Source: JAFAGX01 sp963759875 | Lineage (GTDB): Bacteria; Acidobacteriota; Terriglobia; Terriglobales; Acidobacteriaceae | Direction: 5' to 3' | DNA length: 64,000 nt | Assembly (NCBI GenBank): GCA_963759875.1 | Contig: CAVXBB010000003.1 | Coordinates: forward strand, 1 to 64,000 | In this document: positions 47,702-58,488 of the stretch, in pieces | Layout: every line of letters begins with the position of its first letter | How positions within the stretch are numbered: the first letter of the stretch is position 1 | The notes under the pieces: generated by a model | What the model was told of the DNA's origin: nothing | Seen by the model: the letters and a program-made list of their open reading frames with translations, nothing else | Database searches by the model: none | Translations under genes and position numbers: made by a program

Positions 47702-47926
47702 CAGCGTGCGTTTACTCCGCTTTCATCCAGGTGTCCGATCCCGTGACCTTGACCGCCACATCCGTTGTCGTTGATGAAAGCGGGGTCAATCTCATTTTTC
47801 ACGGCATCGGGTTGGCTGCCGAGCTCGGAACGCGTGTACGTCACCTTGACCGGCTTACCATCGTTATACGTTCCAGTGTAGCGGTTTACCTACGAGGGCA
47901 AATCCTGTTTCGGCGTGTTATTCATC
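47702..47926 (-). pseudogene. Degenerate small gene
   Basis: An ATG at 47926 after an AGGAGATGAACG site gives MNNTPKQDLPS and a stop. A neighbouring frame continues YTGTYNDGKPVKVTYTRSEL, then VKNEIDPAFINDNG, then in a third frame VAVKVTGSDTWMKAE. Good ribosome site plus ordered sense in successive frames suggests a roughly 75-residue gene broken by indels. Family not recognised. Confidence 0.3.
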
Positions 47927-48197
47927 GTTCATCTCCTCATTCTTAACTCTTAGATTCAGAATTTATGTGCACAGCGAATCGAATCGCAGTTAAAGTTTGT
48001 CTGTCGGCTCTCCTCAAAGTAGATTTGGTGGAAGTTGTCTGTTGACGATTTAGCCAGAAGCAAGCGATTGCGTCCATTGGACGAACGTATTGGTGATACC
48101 AAGGTCCAATGGTGGTGTGCTCTGATTTGTTGCATGCTTTTACGATCCAGGGTGCGCAAACCGGAAGCGGGCTTCTCGAATTGCGCATGGGAGTTCG

Positions 48198-50379
48198 ATG
48201 GCTAACGCGGCTATCAAACCGAATCAATCCGGCGTTTTAGAGGCACCGTCTGAGGAAGGTGAAATTCAGGCGGGGAATCCTCTGCCCATTGGAGGTGCAC
48301 ATCAAGTCGGAGACGGAGTAAATTTTGTTTTGTTTAGCCGTCACGCTACCCGTGTTCGCCTGGAGCTCTATCAAAATACTGGTGATTTGTCTCCCGCCAG
48401 GATCATTGATTTGGATCCGGCGCGTCATCGCACCGGTGACGTCTGGCATGTATGGGTGCGGGGCATACCGCGGGACAACTCTATGGCTATCGCATCGAAG
48501 GACCGTATCAACCGGAACAAGGGCATCGCTTCAACCCACATAAGTTGCTTCTGGATCCATTCGCAAGAGCAATCGCCGGCGTCGAGAAATTGGGATTTTT
48601 GCGCCGCCCGTGGCTACGATTCGTCTAGCGCCCTGAGCGACTTGAGCATTTCGACCGTCGATAATGCAGGCACCACGCCGAAATGCATCTTTACCGACGA
48701 CCATTTCGACTGGGAGATGGATTCGCCCCCAAAGCATTCTGCCTCTGACACAGTCATCTACGAGACACACGTTCGCGGTTTCACCATTCATCCCAGTTCA
48801 GGGGTAGACGCATCCCGGAACCTTCACTCGGCTTGACCGAAAAAATCCCTTATCTTCAAGACCTCGGCGTGACGGCAATCGAGTTGATGCCAATTGCTCG
48901 AATTCAACGAAAATGAATCGAACCGGCTCAATCCAATAACAAGGGAAAAACTCAGAAACTACTGGGGCTACAATCCGGTCGCCTTCTTCGCTCCGAAGCG
49001 ATCGTACTGCATCGAGGGACCGGGGCGGCAGGCGTTGGAGTTCCGAGAGATGGTCAAGGCGTTTCATCGCGCCGGCATTGAAGTAATTTTGGATATTGTG
49101 TTGAATCACACAGCCGAAGGAGATGAACTGGGACCGACGATCTTCCTGCGCGGAATTGAGAACTCGATCTTCTATATGTTGCAAGAGAACGGCCGCCGCT
49201 ACTACAAGGACTTTTCCGGCGTCGGGAATACGCTCAACGCAAATCATCCTGTCGTCAGAGAGTTTGTCACATTGTCCTTCGTTACTGGGTCATGCACATG
49301 CACGTCGATGGTTTTCGCTTCGACCTCGCGTTCGTTCTTGGGCCGAGATGAGCATGGGAACATCCTCCGCAACGCTCCACTTCTAGAAGGCATTGCCGAG
49401 GATCCCATCCTGCGGGACATAAAAATTATCGCGGAGGCTTGGGACGCAGGCGGTGCCTATCAGGTGGGGAGTTTTTCCACCAAGCGCTGGATGGAATGGA
49501 ATGGCCGTTTTCGTGACGATGTGCGCCGCTTCTGGGTTGGCGATGTGGGGATGATGGGATTGTTTGCCAGTCGAATCTGTGGAAGCTCGGATTTGTACCA
49601 AAGCTCCTGCAAGGGACCTGGAAGCAGCTTAAACTTCGTAACTTCTCATGACGGGTTCACACTGAACGATTTGGTTAGCTACAAGCAGAAGCATAATAAC
49701 GAAAATGGCGAGGACAACCGTGATGGAAGCGATGCCAATTATAGTGCCAATTGCGGGGTGGAAGGAGCAAGCGATGATACTGCTGTCGAGGGAATGCGGA
49801 ACCGCTTGATCAAGACGTTTCCTGTTGACCCTGTTCATCTCTCGTGGAGTTCCAATGTTGCTGGGCGGCGATGAGTTTCGCCGAAGTCAGCGCGGAAATA
49901 ATAATCGCGTACTGCCAGGATAACGAGGTGAGCTGGTTTGACTGGAGCTTGCTGGAAAAGCACAAACGAGATTCACCGCTTCGCTCGAGGAATGATCGCG
50001 TTCCGCCGAGCCCATCATGTTTTGCGAAGAGAAGTTTTCTACACGGACGCGGACATAAAATGGTTCGCACCAAACGGCGCTATTCCCGACTGGATGGATC
50101 GAGCGACAGAAATCCTTTGCGTGCCTCATTCTGGGGCAGACAGAACCCGACTTATTCCTAATGTTTAACGCCGATACGAGATCCGTTGATTTCGCCATCC
50201 CCATGTTGCCGGCCAACTAAAATCTGGCGTTTGGCGGCGGATACTTCCCGAAACGCCCCTGACGATTTCTCGAATCTGGGAAAGAGCCCTCCATGCAAGG
50301 CCAAGTCACTTTTCGGGTCGAACCTCGATCAAGTGCGATTCTTTTGACGGACGGTGGCGAGGTGCCAAGTGAAAATTAA
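48198..50379 (+). CDS. glgX: Glycogen debranching enzyme GlgX, frameshifted
   Basis: GlgX cleaves alpha-1,6 branches left by phosphorylase. ATG 48198 starts MANAAIKPNQSG; GDGVNFVLFSRHATRVRLEL is the N-terminal carbohydrate-binding module. VIYETHVRGFTIHPSSGV, HRAGIEVILDIVLNHTAEGD, IKIIAEAWDAGGAYQVGSF (acid-base Glu) and NFVTSHDGFTLNDLVSYKQK are the GH13 regions. MLLGGDEFRRSQRGNNNAYC and the tail EPRSSAILLTDGGEVPSEN follow. Frame changes lie near 48470, 48605, 48810, 48895, 49270, 49830, 49960 and 50218. The 'HVDGFRFDLA' nucleophile segment at about 49290-49340 is scrambled by one of them. The stop overlaps the pgm start. Confidence 0.85.
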
Positions 50380-52029
50380 CTCCGCTGCCGGGAAGCCGGC
50401 TGATCCCTCGATCTTGGTGAATGTTCCGAAGCTCGTCACGGCCTACTACGAACTGCGTCCCGATCCGAGTGACCCGAGACAGCGCGTCTTGTTTGGCACG
50501 TCCGGCCATCGCGGCTCTGCTACAGACGTGGCGTTCAACGAGTGGCACATCCTCGCGATTACTCAAGCGATCTGTGACTACCGGAAACTGCAGAACATTG
50601 ACGGGCCCCTCTTCCTGGGCATGGATACTCACGCGCTATCCGAGCCTGCATTCGCGAGTGCGCTGGAAGTGCTTGCGGCAAACAACATCGAGGTAATGCT
50701 TTCCGAAGGACACCGCATACACGCCAACCCCGGCCGTCTCCCACTCGATTCTGCGTTACAACCGAGGTAGAGAGTCAGGGCTCGCCGACGGTATCGTCAT
50801 CACGCCGTCTCACAATCCTCCCGACGACGGTGGCTTTAAATACAATCCTCCACATGGAGGACCAGCCGATTCGCGCGTGACTTCCTGGATCGAATCGAAA
50901 GCCAACGAATTTTTGCGATGGGCGCTTGCAGGGTGTTAAGAGAATTCTTTTCGAGAAGGCGCTCCGCGCCTCGACGACGCACAAGCACGACTTCTTGAGC
51001 TCCTATGTAGAAGATCTCGACAGCGTTGTCGATATGACCGCGATCCGCGATGCCAAGATCAGGCTTGGAGTAGACCCACTCGGAGGCGCGGGCATCGATT
51101 ATTGGCCACGGATTGCCGAGCACTACGGTCTCGATCTCACGATCGTGAACAAATCTGTCGATCCAACGTTTCGATTCATGACCGTGGATTGGGATGGCAA
51201 AATTCGCATGGATCCTTCCTCGCCTTACGCCATGCAGAGGCTTATCGGACTGAAAGACAAGTTTGACATTGCATTTGCCAGTGATACGGATCACGACCGC
51301 CACGGCATAGTCACCAAGGGGAGTGGGTTGCTGCCCCCAAATCACTACCTTTCGGTCTGCGTGCACTACTTGTTTTCAAATCGGAAGAGCTGGCGCAAGA
51401 ACGTCGCCGTCGGCAAGACCGTGGTCAGCAGCAGCATGATCGATCGCGTCAGCGCGCGCCTGCAACGGCCGCTCTACGAGGTGCCGGTGGGCTTCAAATG
51501 GTTTGTCGAAGGCTTGCTCGCCGGCCGGTTGGGTTTCGGGGGCGAGGAAAGCGCCGGCTCTTCTTTTCTCCGGCGCGACGGCAGCGTGTGGACCACCGAC
51601 AAGGACGGAATCATTCCTTGTCTGCTCTCGGCAGAAATTACGGCGCGCGTGGGAAAAGATCCGGGCGAGATCTATCGCGAACTCACTCGAGAGCTGGGGG
51701 ATCCCGTCTACGAACGCATCGACGCTCCCGCCACGCCCGAACAAAAAGCCGCTCTCGAAAGATTGTCTCCGGCCGACATTCACGCTACCGAAGTTGCCGG
51801 TGAACAGATCGAGCAGATTCTCACCACCGCTCCCGGAGACGGCAACCCAATTGGCGGAATCAAGGTAATTGCCGAGAATGGCTGGTTTGCAGCGCGTCCT
51901 TCGGGTACGGAAGAAATCTACAAGATTTACGCCGAGAGCTTTCTCGGCCAGGACCACCTGCGACAGATCGAAGAGGAAGCCCAGACGATTGTTTCCGAGA
52001 CGCTTGCTCGCAGCGCCCAGGCCGCCTAA
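50369..52029 (+). CDS. pgm: Phosphoglucomutase (alpha-D-glucose-phosphate specific), frameshifted
   Basis: Interconverts glucose-1-P and glucose-6-P. A GTG at 50369 overlaps the glgX stop (50377-50379), giving KINSAAGKPADPSILVNVPK and LVTAYYELRPD. RVLFGTSGHRGSA and GIVITPSHNPPDDGG (phosphoserine loop), then FDIAFASDTDHDRHGIVTKG (metal loop), VEGLLAGRLGFGGEESAGSS (sugar loop) and FAARPSGTEEIYKIYAESFL (phosphate loop) are all present. Frame breaks lie near 50710 and 50930 only. About 552 residues, the usual length for this bacterial Pgm. Confidence 0.9.
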
Positions 52030-52056
52030 GTCGATAAGCCAGGAGAGGAGTTGTTT

Positions 52057-54598
52057 ATGAGCAGTCCGGCATACGTCGATCGTCCCTCGATACAGCCATT
52101 TCGGATGCTCTCACCGACCTGGCTTTGGACCTGCGATGGTCGTTCAATCACTCGGCGGATCGACTTTGGGAGCAACTCGATCCCGAACTCTGGGAACTGA
52201 CGCACAATCCGTGGGTTCTGCTGCAAACCGTATCCCGGGAAAAACTGCAAAGTGTTACGGCTGACCCGGACTTTCAAAGGCTGTTGGCTGATCTCCACCG
52301 CGAGAAGACAATTGCCGAAGAATCGGAAGGCGTGGTTTCAAAAGGCGCATCCGCATTCGGGTATCTCGGCGATTGCGTATTTCTCGATGGAATTCATGTT
52401 GAGCGAGGCGCTGCCAATCTATTCGGGCGGACTCGGAAACGTTGCCGGCGATCAACTCAAAGCAGCAAGCAACCTCGGCGTCCCTGTGATCGGAATCGGT
52501 CTGCTCTACCAACAAGGCTATTTTCGGCAGGAAATTGATGCGCAGGGTCAGCAGCAGGCTTTGTATCCATTCAACGATCCCGGCCAATTGCCGATCAGAC
52601 CGGTGCGGGAGCCAAATGGCGAATGGCTGCGCCTGGCCATCGCTTTTCCTGGCTTTAAGCTGTGGATTCGAGCCTGGCAGGTGCAAGTGGGCAGAGCGAA
52701 ATTGTATCTGCTCGATACCAACGATCCCGCAAATCCTCCCGCCTACCGCGGCATTACGACTGAACTTTATGGCGGTGGTCCGGAGTTGCGTGTGAAGCAG
52801 GAGTTGGTCCTTGGGATTGGAGGCTGGCGGCTCCTGCGGGCTCTCGGATTGCACCCCGAGGTTTGCCATCTCAATGAAGGTCACGCCGCGTTCGCGGTGC
52901 TGGAACGAGCCCGTTCCTACATGGAAGATAACAAGCAGCCATTCGACGTCGCGCTCACCATCACTCGTGCCGGCAACCTTTTTACCACCCACACTCCCGT
53001 AGAGGCGGGCTTTGACCGCTTCGCTCCCAGCCTGATGGAGCGATACCTCAGAAAGTATGCTGAGGAGAAGCTGTCGATTTCGTTCGAGGACCTTCTGGCG
53101 CTCGGCCGGCGAGATCGCCAAGATTCGTCCGAGCCGTTCAATATGGCCTACCTGGCGATCCGCGGCAGCGGCGCTGTCAACGGCGTCAGTCAATTGCACG
53201 GTCAAGTCAGCCGACGAATTTTCCAGGTTCTGTTTCCGAGGTGGCCGGAAACCGAAGTGCCGGTAACGCACGTGACAAACGGAGTGCACACGCCTACGTG
53301 GGATTCTGCCGAAGCGGATCGCCTGTGGGAACTCGCCTGCGGAAAGGACCGCTGGCGGGAACGCTGGCAAATATGGAAAGAGATATTCGGCAGTCAGCGA
53401 ATCCGACCTGTGGCGGCTTCGCGGCGATAGCCGCAAGGCTCTCGTTGACTACGTCCGCAGACTTTACGTCCGGCAATTAGCGGCTCGAGGAGCCTCGCCG
53501 GAAGATCTTGCGCAGGCCGCGCTGATACTCGATGACAATATTTTGACTCTGGGATTTGCCCGTCGCTTTGCGACTTACAAGCGCCCGAACCTGCTTCTGC
53601 ATGATCCGGCGCGGCTCCTTAGCATCCTCGTTAATCGAGAGCACCCCGTCCAACTCGTGCTCGCGGGCAAGGCCCATCCGCAGGATGCCGAGGGACAAGA
53701 CATGATCCGCCAGTGGATTGAGTTTTCCCGCCGCCCGGAAGCTCGATCCCGGGTGGTTTTCCTCTCCGACTACGACGTGCTTATGGCGGAGCATCTGGTT
53801 CAGGGCGTGGACGTTTGGGTAAACACTCCCCGACGCCCCTGGGAAGCAAGCGGCACAAGTGGCATGAAGGTGCTGGTCAACGGCGGGTTGAATCTTTCGG
53901 AACTCGATGGCTGGTGGGCGGAGGCGTATTCGCCGGAAGTAGGCTGGGCCATCGGAGACGGACGCGAACATGGGGATGACCCTTCTTGGGACGCGACCGA
54001 GGCTGAAACTCTTTATGCGCTGCTCGAGAGAGAGGTTATCCCAGAGTTTTATGCGCGCGACGAGCATGGAATTCCGCGTCGCTGGGTTGCTCGCATGCGC
54101 GAAAGCATGGCTCGCTTGACTCCGACCTTCTCAACAAATCGTGCAGTGCGACAATATACCGATGAACACTATCTCTCGGCGGCGGCTGCTTTTCGCCAGC
54201 GCGCCGAGAATCGAGGTTCGTTGGGCGCCGATTTGGTCGCTTGGCAGGCCGAACTGGCAAAGCACTGGTCATCACTGCGATTCGGTTCCGCGACCGTTCA
54301 ACAACAGGGTGAGCAATACCTTTTCCAGGTTCAGGTTTTTCTTGACGATATGAACCCCGATGCTGTAAGAGTCGAACTCTACGCGGAGGGGGAAAAAGAC
54401 GCTGGCCCGATCACGCAACCTATGAATCGTGGCGAACGCCTCGTTGGTGCGGCAAATGGCTTCACATACACTGCCCTCATTCCGACCACTCGCCCGGCTG
54501 CTGACTACACCCCGCGCCTCGTTCCGCAGCACGCGGGGGCGTTCGTGCCGTTGGAGGCTCCTTTTATTCTCTGGCACGACGCGCCCTCCTGGCGGTGA
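52057..54598 (+). CDS. glgP: Alpha-glucan (glycogen) phosphorylase, GT35, frameshifted
   Basis: Releases glucose-1-phosphate from glycogen with PLP. ATG 52057 after AGGAGAGGAG gives MSSPAYVDRPS; DLALDLRWSFNHSADRLWEQ shows the short 'AlgP' type with an N-terminal DUF3417 domain. IAYFSMEFMLSEALPIYSGG, EVCHLNEGHAAFAVLERA, THTPVEAGFDRF, VTHVTNGVHTPTW, RRFATYKRPNLLL and PWEASGTSGMKVLVNGGLNL (PLP-Lys region) are in order. Frame changes lie near 52090, 52350, 53370, 53400 and 53540. About 847 residues. Third gene of glgX-pgm-glgP, 27 bp after pgm. Confidence 0.9.
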
Positions 54599-54916
54599 AT
54601 TGAAGCTGTGCTCAAGATGTGAACACAAAGCAGAATTGGTTTTGATCATCAAACATGTCCCGAGAGCAGACGAGCAGCCCTGCTCCAGAATTCGAGACTG
54701 CCCGATAAACTTAAGTCACCGGATAAGCAACAACCGATAGAGCTCACCACCGATTTTCTAGGTGAGGATCGGCACGAGTTCGTGGCAAAACTGGCTTACA
54801 AGCTTTGGGGGAAGACAGGGGCCGTTGACCGAAACTCAAAGATCTAAAAGAAGAATCGCTGTGATCATCGGCAATCTCAATGTCCCTGCCGCGATCAGAA
54901 TTCACTCTCAAAACTA
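54599..54916. other. Intergenic region after glgP
   Basis: No supported gene. Short overlapping frames on both strands resemble nothing known. Confidence 0.35.
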
Positions 54917-55114
54917 TCAGCGTGTTGTTGGATCTGGCTGTATAGGCGAAATTTGCTTGCTACTGCGCGAGCGCCCGGGTTTATGGCGTCGTGCGTCCTT
55001 CTTAACCCAGTCTCGTTTCGTCCGCTGTTCGAGTTGATTCGACTCGCGAACTGTTTCTGCCTGATGTGCAGCGACGCGCTGCGTGATCTCTCGATCTTCT
55101 CCGGTATCAGCCAT
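54917..55114 (-). CDS. Possible small charged protein (65 residues)
   Basis: ATG 55114 follows GAGGTGG at normal distance and gives MADTGEDREITQRVAAHQAE, TVRESNQLEQRTKRDWVKKD and a basic tail. It is strongly charged and low in hydrophobics. No family recognised and no independent support other than the ribosome site. Confidence 0.3.
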   Translation of the reverse strand: MADTGEDREITQRVAAHQAETVRESNQLEQRTKRDWVKKDARRHKPGRSRSSKQISPIQPDPTTR

Positions 55115-55165
55115 GATCCACCTCAGTTTTTTTGATTCTCTTACTTCTTTGTTCGCAAAATAATG

Positions 55166-56072
55166 TCAAGCCACGAGCAAGATCTTCCCGACACCGCCCT
55201 TCTCTGCCGCTGCCTGAGCCTCGGCCGCCTCACTGAGCGGCAGTTTCAGGCTGATCGGGATTACCAGCTTGCCATCTCGCACCGCTTCGGCCATGAACTC
55301 GAGCGTTTTCCTGTCGAATTTCGAGAATACTTTCACCACCTTTACAGATGGGTACTCCGCGGCGTTCTGCGGTGCCCCGACAACCGATGCATAGACTCCT
55401 CCCGGCTTGACCTTGGCGATCAGCTTCTCGGCGGTTCTTCCGCCGACCGTATCCGCTACCGCATCGAGCGGCGGAAGATTCGCAATCGCGGTGTCGTCGT
55501 CGGTTGCGACGACCTGATCCGCGCCGACAGTCTTCGCGTCGTCGATCTGCCTCTTCAAAACCCCCGCGATCACCGTCGCCCCGCGTGCCTTCGCCGTGAA
55601 TACCGCCGAACGTCCGACATTTCCAGCAGCACCTACGATGAGAACCGTCTGGCCCGCTTTGACTCCCGTAGCTAAGAGAAGCTGGTTGCCAGTCGTCGTC
55701 ACCAGCGGCAACGCCGCCGCCTGGATCAAATCGAGCCCCTTGGGAACTTTCGCCAGAATCGCGGCTTTCACGACACAAAGTTCGGCGTAAGTATCGTCCG
55801 CCATAGCGAACACCTGGTCGCCGACAGAAAAGCCTTCCACTCCCGGCCCAATCTTGACCACAGTGCCCGCCATATCGACTCCTATAAGCCCCGGGAACTT
55901 GAGGGGGTAAAAATCTTTCGTTAATCCAGCGCGACGCTTGTAGTCGATCGGATTCACGCTCGCTGGCAGCGACCCGCACCAGCACTTCGCCCGGACCCGG
56001 AACCGGGTCAGGGTATTCTTCGAACTTGAGTACTTCAGGACCGCCATATTGGTGAACAACAATTGCTTTCAT
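55166..56072 (-). CDS. Zinc-free quinone oxidoreductase-like (MDR superfamily) enzyme, one frameshift
   Basis: NADPH-dependent reduction of quinones or enones. ATG 56072 gives MKAIVVHQYGGPEVLKFEEY and PDPVPGPGEVLVRV; near 55965 the sense passes to the frame SVNPIDYKRRAGLTKDFYPL, FPGLIGVDMAGTVVKIGPGV, VLIVGAAGNVGRSAVFTAKA (NADP site) and AEKGGVGKILLVA to the stop at 55166. The catalytic zinc ligands of alcohol dehydrogenases are absent, as in quinone oxidoreductases. About 302 residues once repaired. Confidence 0.85.
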
Positions 56073-56317
56073 GTTTCATCTCCTTAGCTCGCAGTGTATT
56101 CCCTTTCTATCCACGTCGAAAACGGCGTGACGTCGCTCCACGAGTGCCACTTTTCGCCCACGTAGGCGGCCAGTCCCGCCTGGGAGTCGTTGAGTTCATA
56201 GCCAGCGCTCTGCGGAGCGCGCCAGGAGGATCTTATGGCGTCCTCTGGTAACGCGTGATCGTAACAATCTCGTAACAATTCCCCGCTAACATGCCTTGGT
56301 ACTGCCGGAGACCCGTC
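56073..56317. other. Intergenic region upstream of ppk
   Basis: No supported gene. It holds promoters for the quinone oxidoreductase (minus) and ppk (plus) and the direct repeat described at 56260-56280. Confidence 0.4.
56260..56280 (+). promoter_or_regulatory. Direct repeat with 11-bp period (Pho-box-like)
   Basis: CGTAACAAT occurs at 56260-56268 and 56271-56279, an 11-bp (one helical turn) spacing, 38 bp before the ppk start. PhoB/PhoP-type response regulators bind direct repeats of this spacing, and ppk is a common phosphate-starvation gene. The half-site does not match the enterobacterial consensus, so assignment is inference. Confidence 0.4.
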
Positions 56318-58459
56318 ATGCCGCGTATGCGTCTGGACGATCCGCGCTTTTACTTCAATCGCCACGAGTCCTGGCTGGCTTTCAACCGCCGGGTTCTTGA
56401 AGAAGCGTTGGATGAAAACAATCCGCTGCTGGAGCGGGTCAAGTTTCTAGCCATAACCGCAAGTAATCTTGATGAGTTTGTTGAAGTGCGCGTTGCTGGT
56501 CTGCTCCAGCAGGCCGAGCACGGCAACCAGGCTACCGGGCCCGACGGCCTCACTCCCCAGGTCCAACTCCAGCGCCTCGCCGTTGCGCTGCACTCCTTTG
56601 TCGCCGATCAATACGATTGCTGGAACCACAAACTTCTGCCTGCGCTCGCACATGAGGGTATTCGCATCCGCTCAGTTGCTTCGCTGGAGCGCGGCGGCAA
56701 AGACGCCATGGACTTGTTCTTCACCCGGCAGGTTGACCCGATTCTTACCCCTGTTACCATCGATCCCTCCCACCCCTTTCCACACGTCATCAATAAGGCG
56801 CTGTGCGTTGCCTTCCATCTTCGTCATCACCGTCGCCAGTCAATCACGTATTTGGGAGTAACGACAGTTCCTCGCAAACTGCCGCGGTTGGTGAGGGTTC
56901 CGAGCAAGAATGGCACGACAGATTTCATCTTCCTGCACGATCTCATCGAGACCCACACGCGAAACCTGTACAAAGGATACGTCGTGATCTCCTCCGGGGC
57001 ATTTCGCGCAACCCGAAACAGTAACCTTTATCTGCACGAAGAAGAGTCTCGCAGCTTATTGGAGCTGGTGGATACACAGCTGCATAATCGGCGCAAAGGC
57101 GACGTGGTGCGACTGGAAATCCAGTCTGACGCGAGCGCGGAAATTGTCGAGCCGCTGACTCAGCAATTTGCTCTCCGCGAGTGGCAGATCTTCAAGACCC
57201 CGGGCCCAGTCAACCTCTCGCGTCTGTTCGCAATCTACGACCAAACAGCGCGGCCAGACCTGAAGTTTCAGCCGTTCGTGCCTAAGACAATCAGCTTCGC
57301 TCCAAAAGTTGTAAGTCTGTTTGAGCAGATCAGAAAAGGCGACGTTCTGCTCCATCATCCTTATGATTCCTACGAGCCGGTCGTACGGTTCATTGAAGCT
57401 GCCGCGCATGACGCGCATGTGCTTTCGATCAAGCAGACGCTTTACCGTACCAGCGAAGATTCTCCGATTGTGCGTGCATTAATCGAGGCGGCGCAAAACA
57501 AAGAAGTCACGGTTGTCGTAGAACTAAAAGCCCGCTTCGATGAAGCCCCGAATATTCGCTGGGCACGTTCGCTGGAGGATGCTGGGGTCCAGGTCTTCCA
57601 TGGATTGGTCGGATTGAAAACCCACTGCAAATTGGCCTTGTTGGCCCGGCAAGATGGCGATGGAGAGATTCGTCAATACGCCCACCTCGGCACCGGTAAT
57701 TACAATCCGTCCACTGCGAAATTCTATTCCGACCTTAGTCTGCTCACCTGCGATTCGAAAATTACCTCAGCCGTACATGCAGTTTTCAATTTTTTGACGG
57801 CGCGCTCGGAACAACCGGACTATAATCCGCTTTTTGTTTCTCCCGTTGATTTAGCAAAGAACTGCATCGAACTCATTGATCGTGAGGCACATCATGCTCG
57901 CCGCAGGCGACCGGCTCGAATCATTGCCAAAGTAAATGCGCTGCTCGATCAGCCGATGATCGAGGCCCTTTATCGGGCATCGCGGGCCGGAGTCGAAATT
58001 GATCTCATCGTGCGTGGTGGATGCGCATTGCGGCCGGGCGTTCGTGGACTAAGCCACCGAATTCGTGTGCGCAGCATAGTGGGAAGGTTCCTGGAGCACG
58101 GCCGTATCTTCTACTTTGAAAATGGCGGCAGCCCGGAGATTTACCTTGGCAGTGCCGATTGGATGCCGCGCAATCTCTACGAGCGCGTCGAGGTAATGTT
58201 TCCTCTAAAGAATTCGTCGCTTCGCCAGCGAGTCTTCGAAGAGATATTGTTGAACTATCTTCGTGACGATGTCAAAACGCGTCTTCTTGGTCCTGATGGT
58301 GTGTACACTCGCACCTATGGTAACGGCGCAGTCCGACTCGGCCGCAATGCAACCCGCTTTAGCGTGCAGGATTTTTTTATCAAATTGGCAGAAAAGAGAA
58401 TAGAACCCGAATTTGATTCGAATCCGGAGCGACCGGCTCTCGCCATGAGTGCAGACTGA
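56318..58459 (+). CDS. ppk1: Polyphosphate kinase 1
   Basis: Builds and degrades polyphosphate with ATP. ATG 56318 after CCGGAG gives MPRMRLDDPRFYFNRHESWL, then AFNRRVLEEALDENNPLLER (N domain), ASNLDEFVEVRVAG, LHHPYDSYEPVVRFIEAAAH and IKQTLYRTSEDSPIVRALIE. VVVELKARFDEAPNIRWARS, GLVGLKTHCKLALLAR (autophosphorylated His) and IYLGSADWMPRNLYERVEVM follow. 713 residues and intact. sthA follows after 29 bp. Confidence 0.95.
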   Translation: MPRMRLDDPRFYFNRHESWLAFNRRVLEEALDENNPLLERVKFLAITASNLDEFVEVRVAGLLQQAEHGNQATGPDGLTPQVQLQRLAVALHSFVADQYDCWNHKLLPALAHEGIRIRSVASLERGGKDAMDLFFTRQVDPILTPVTIDPSHPFPHVINKALCVAFHLRHHRRQSITYLGVTTVPRKLPRLVRVPSKNGTTDFIFLHDLIETHTRNLYKGYVVISSGAFRATRNSNLYLHEEESRSLLELVDTQLHNRRKGDVVRLEIQSDASAEIVEPLTQQFALREWQIFKTPGPVNLSRLFAIYDQTARPDLKFQPFVPKTISFAPKVVSLFEQIRKGDVLLHHPYDSYEPVVRFIEAAAHDAHVLSIKQTLYRTSEDSPIVRALIEAAQNKEVTVVVELKARFDEAPNIRWARSLEDAGVQVFHGLVGLKTHCKLALLARQDGDGEIRQYAHLGTGNYNPSTAKFYSDLSLLTCDSKITSAVHAVFNFLTARSEQPDYNPLFVSPVDLAKNCIELIDREAHHARRRRPARIIAKVNALLDQPMIEALYRASRAGVEIDLIVRGGCALRPGVRGLSHRIRVRSIVGRFLEHGRIFYFENGGSPEIYLGSADWMPRNLYERVEVMFPLKNSSLRQRVFEEILLNYLRDDVKTRLLGPDGVYTRTYGNGAVRLGRNATRFSVQDFFIKLAEKRIEPEFDSNPERPALAMSAD

Positions 58460-58488
58460 ACCCGAACGCTGGCTGAAATCGCACACCT

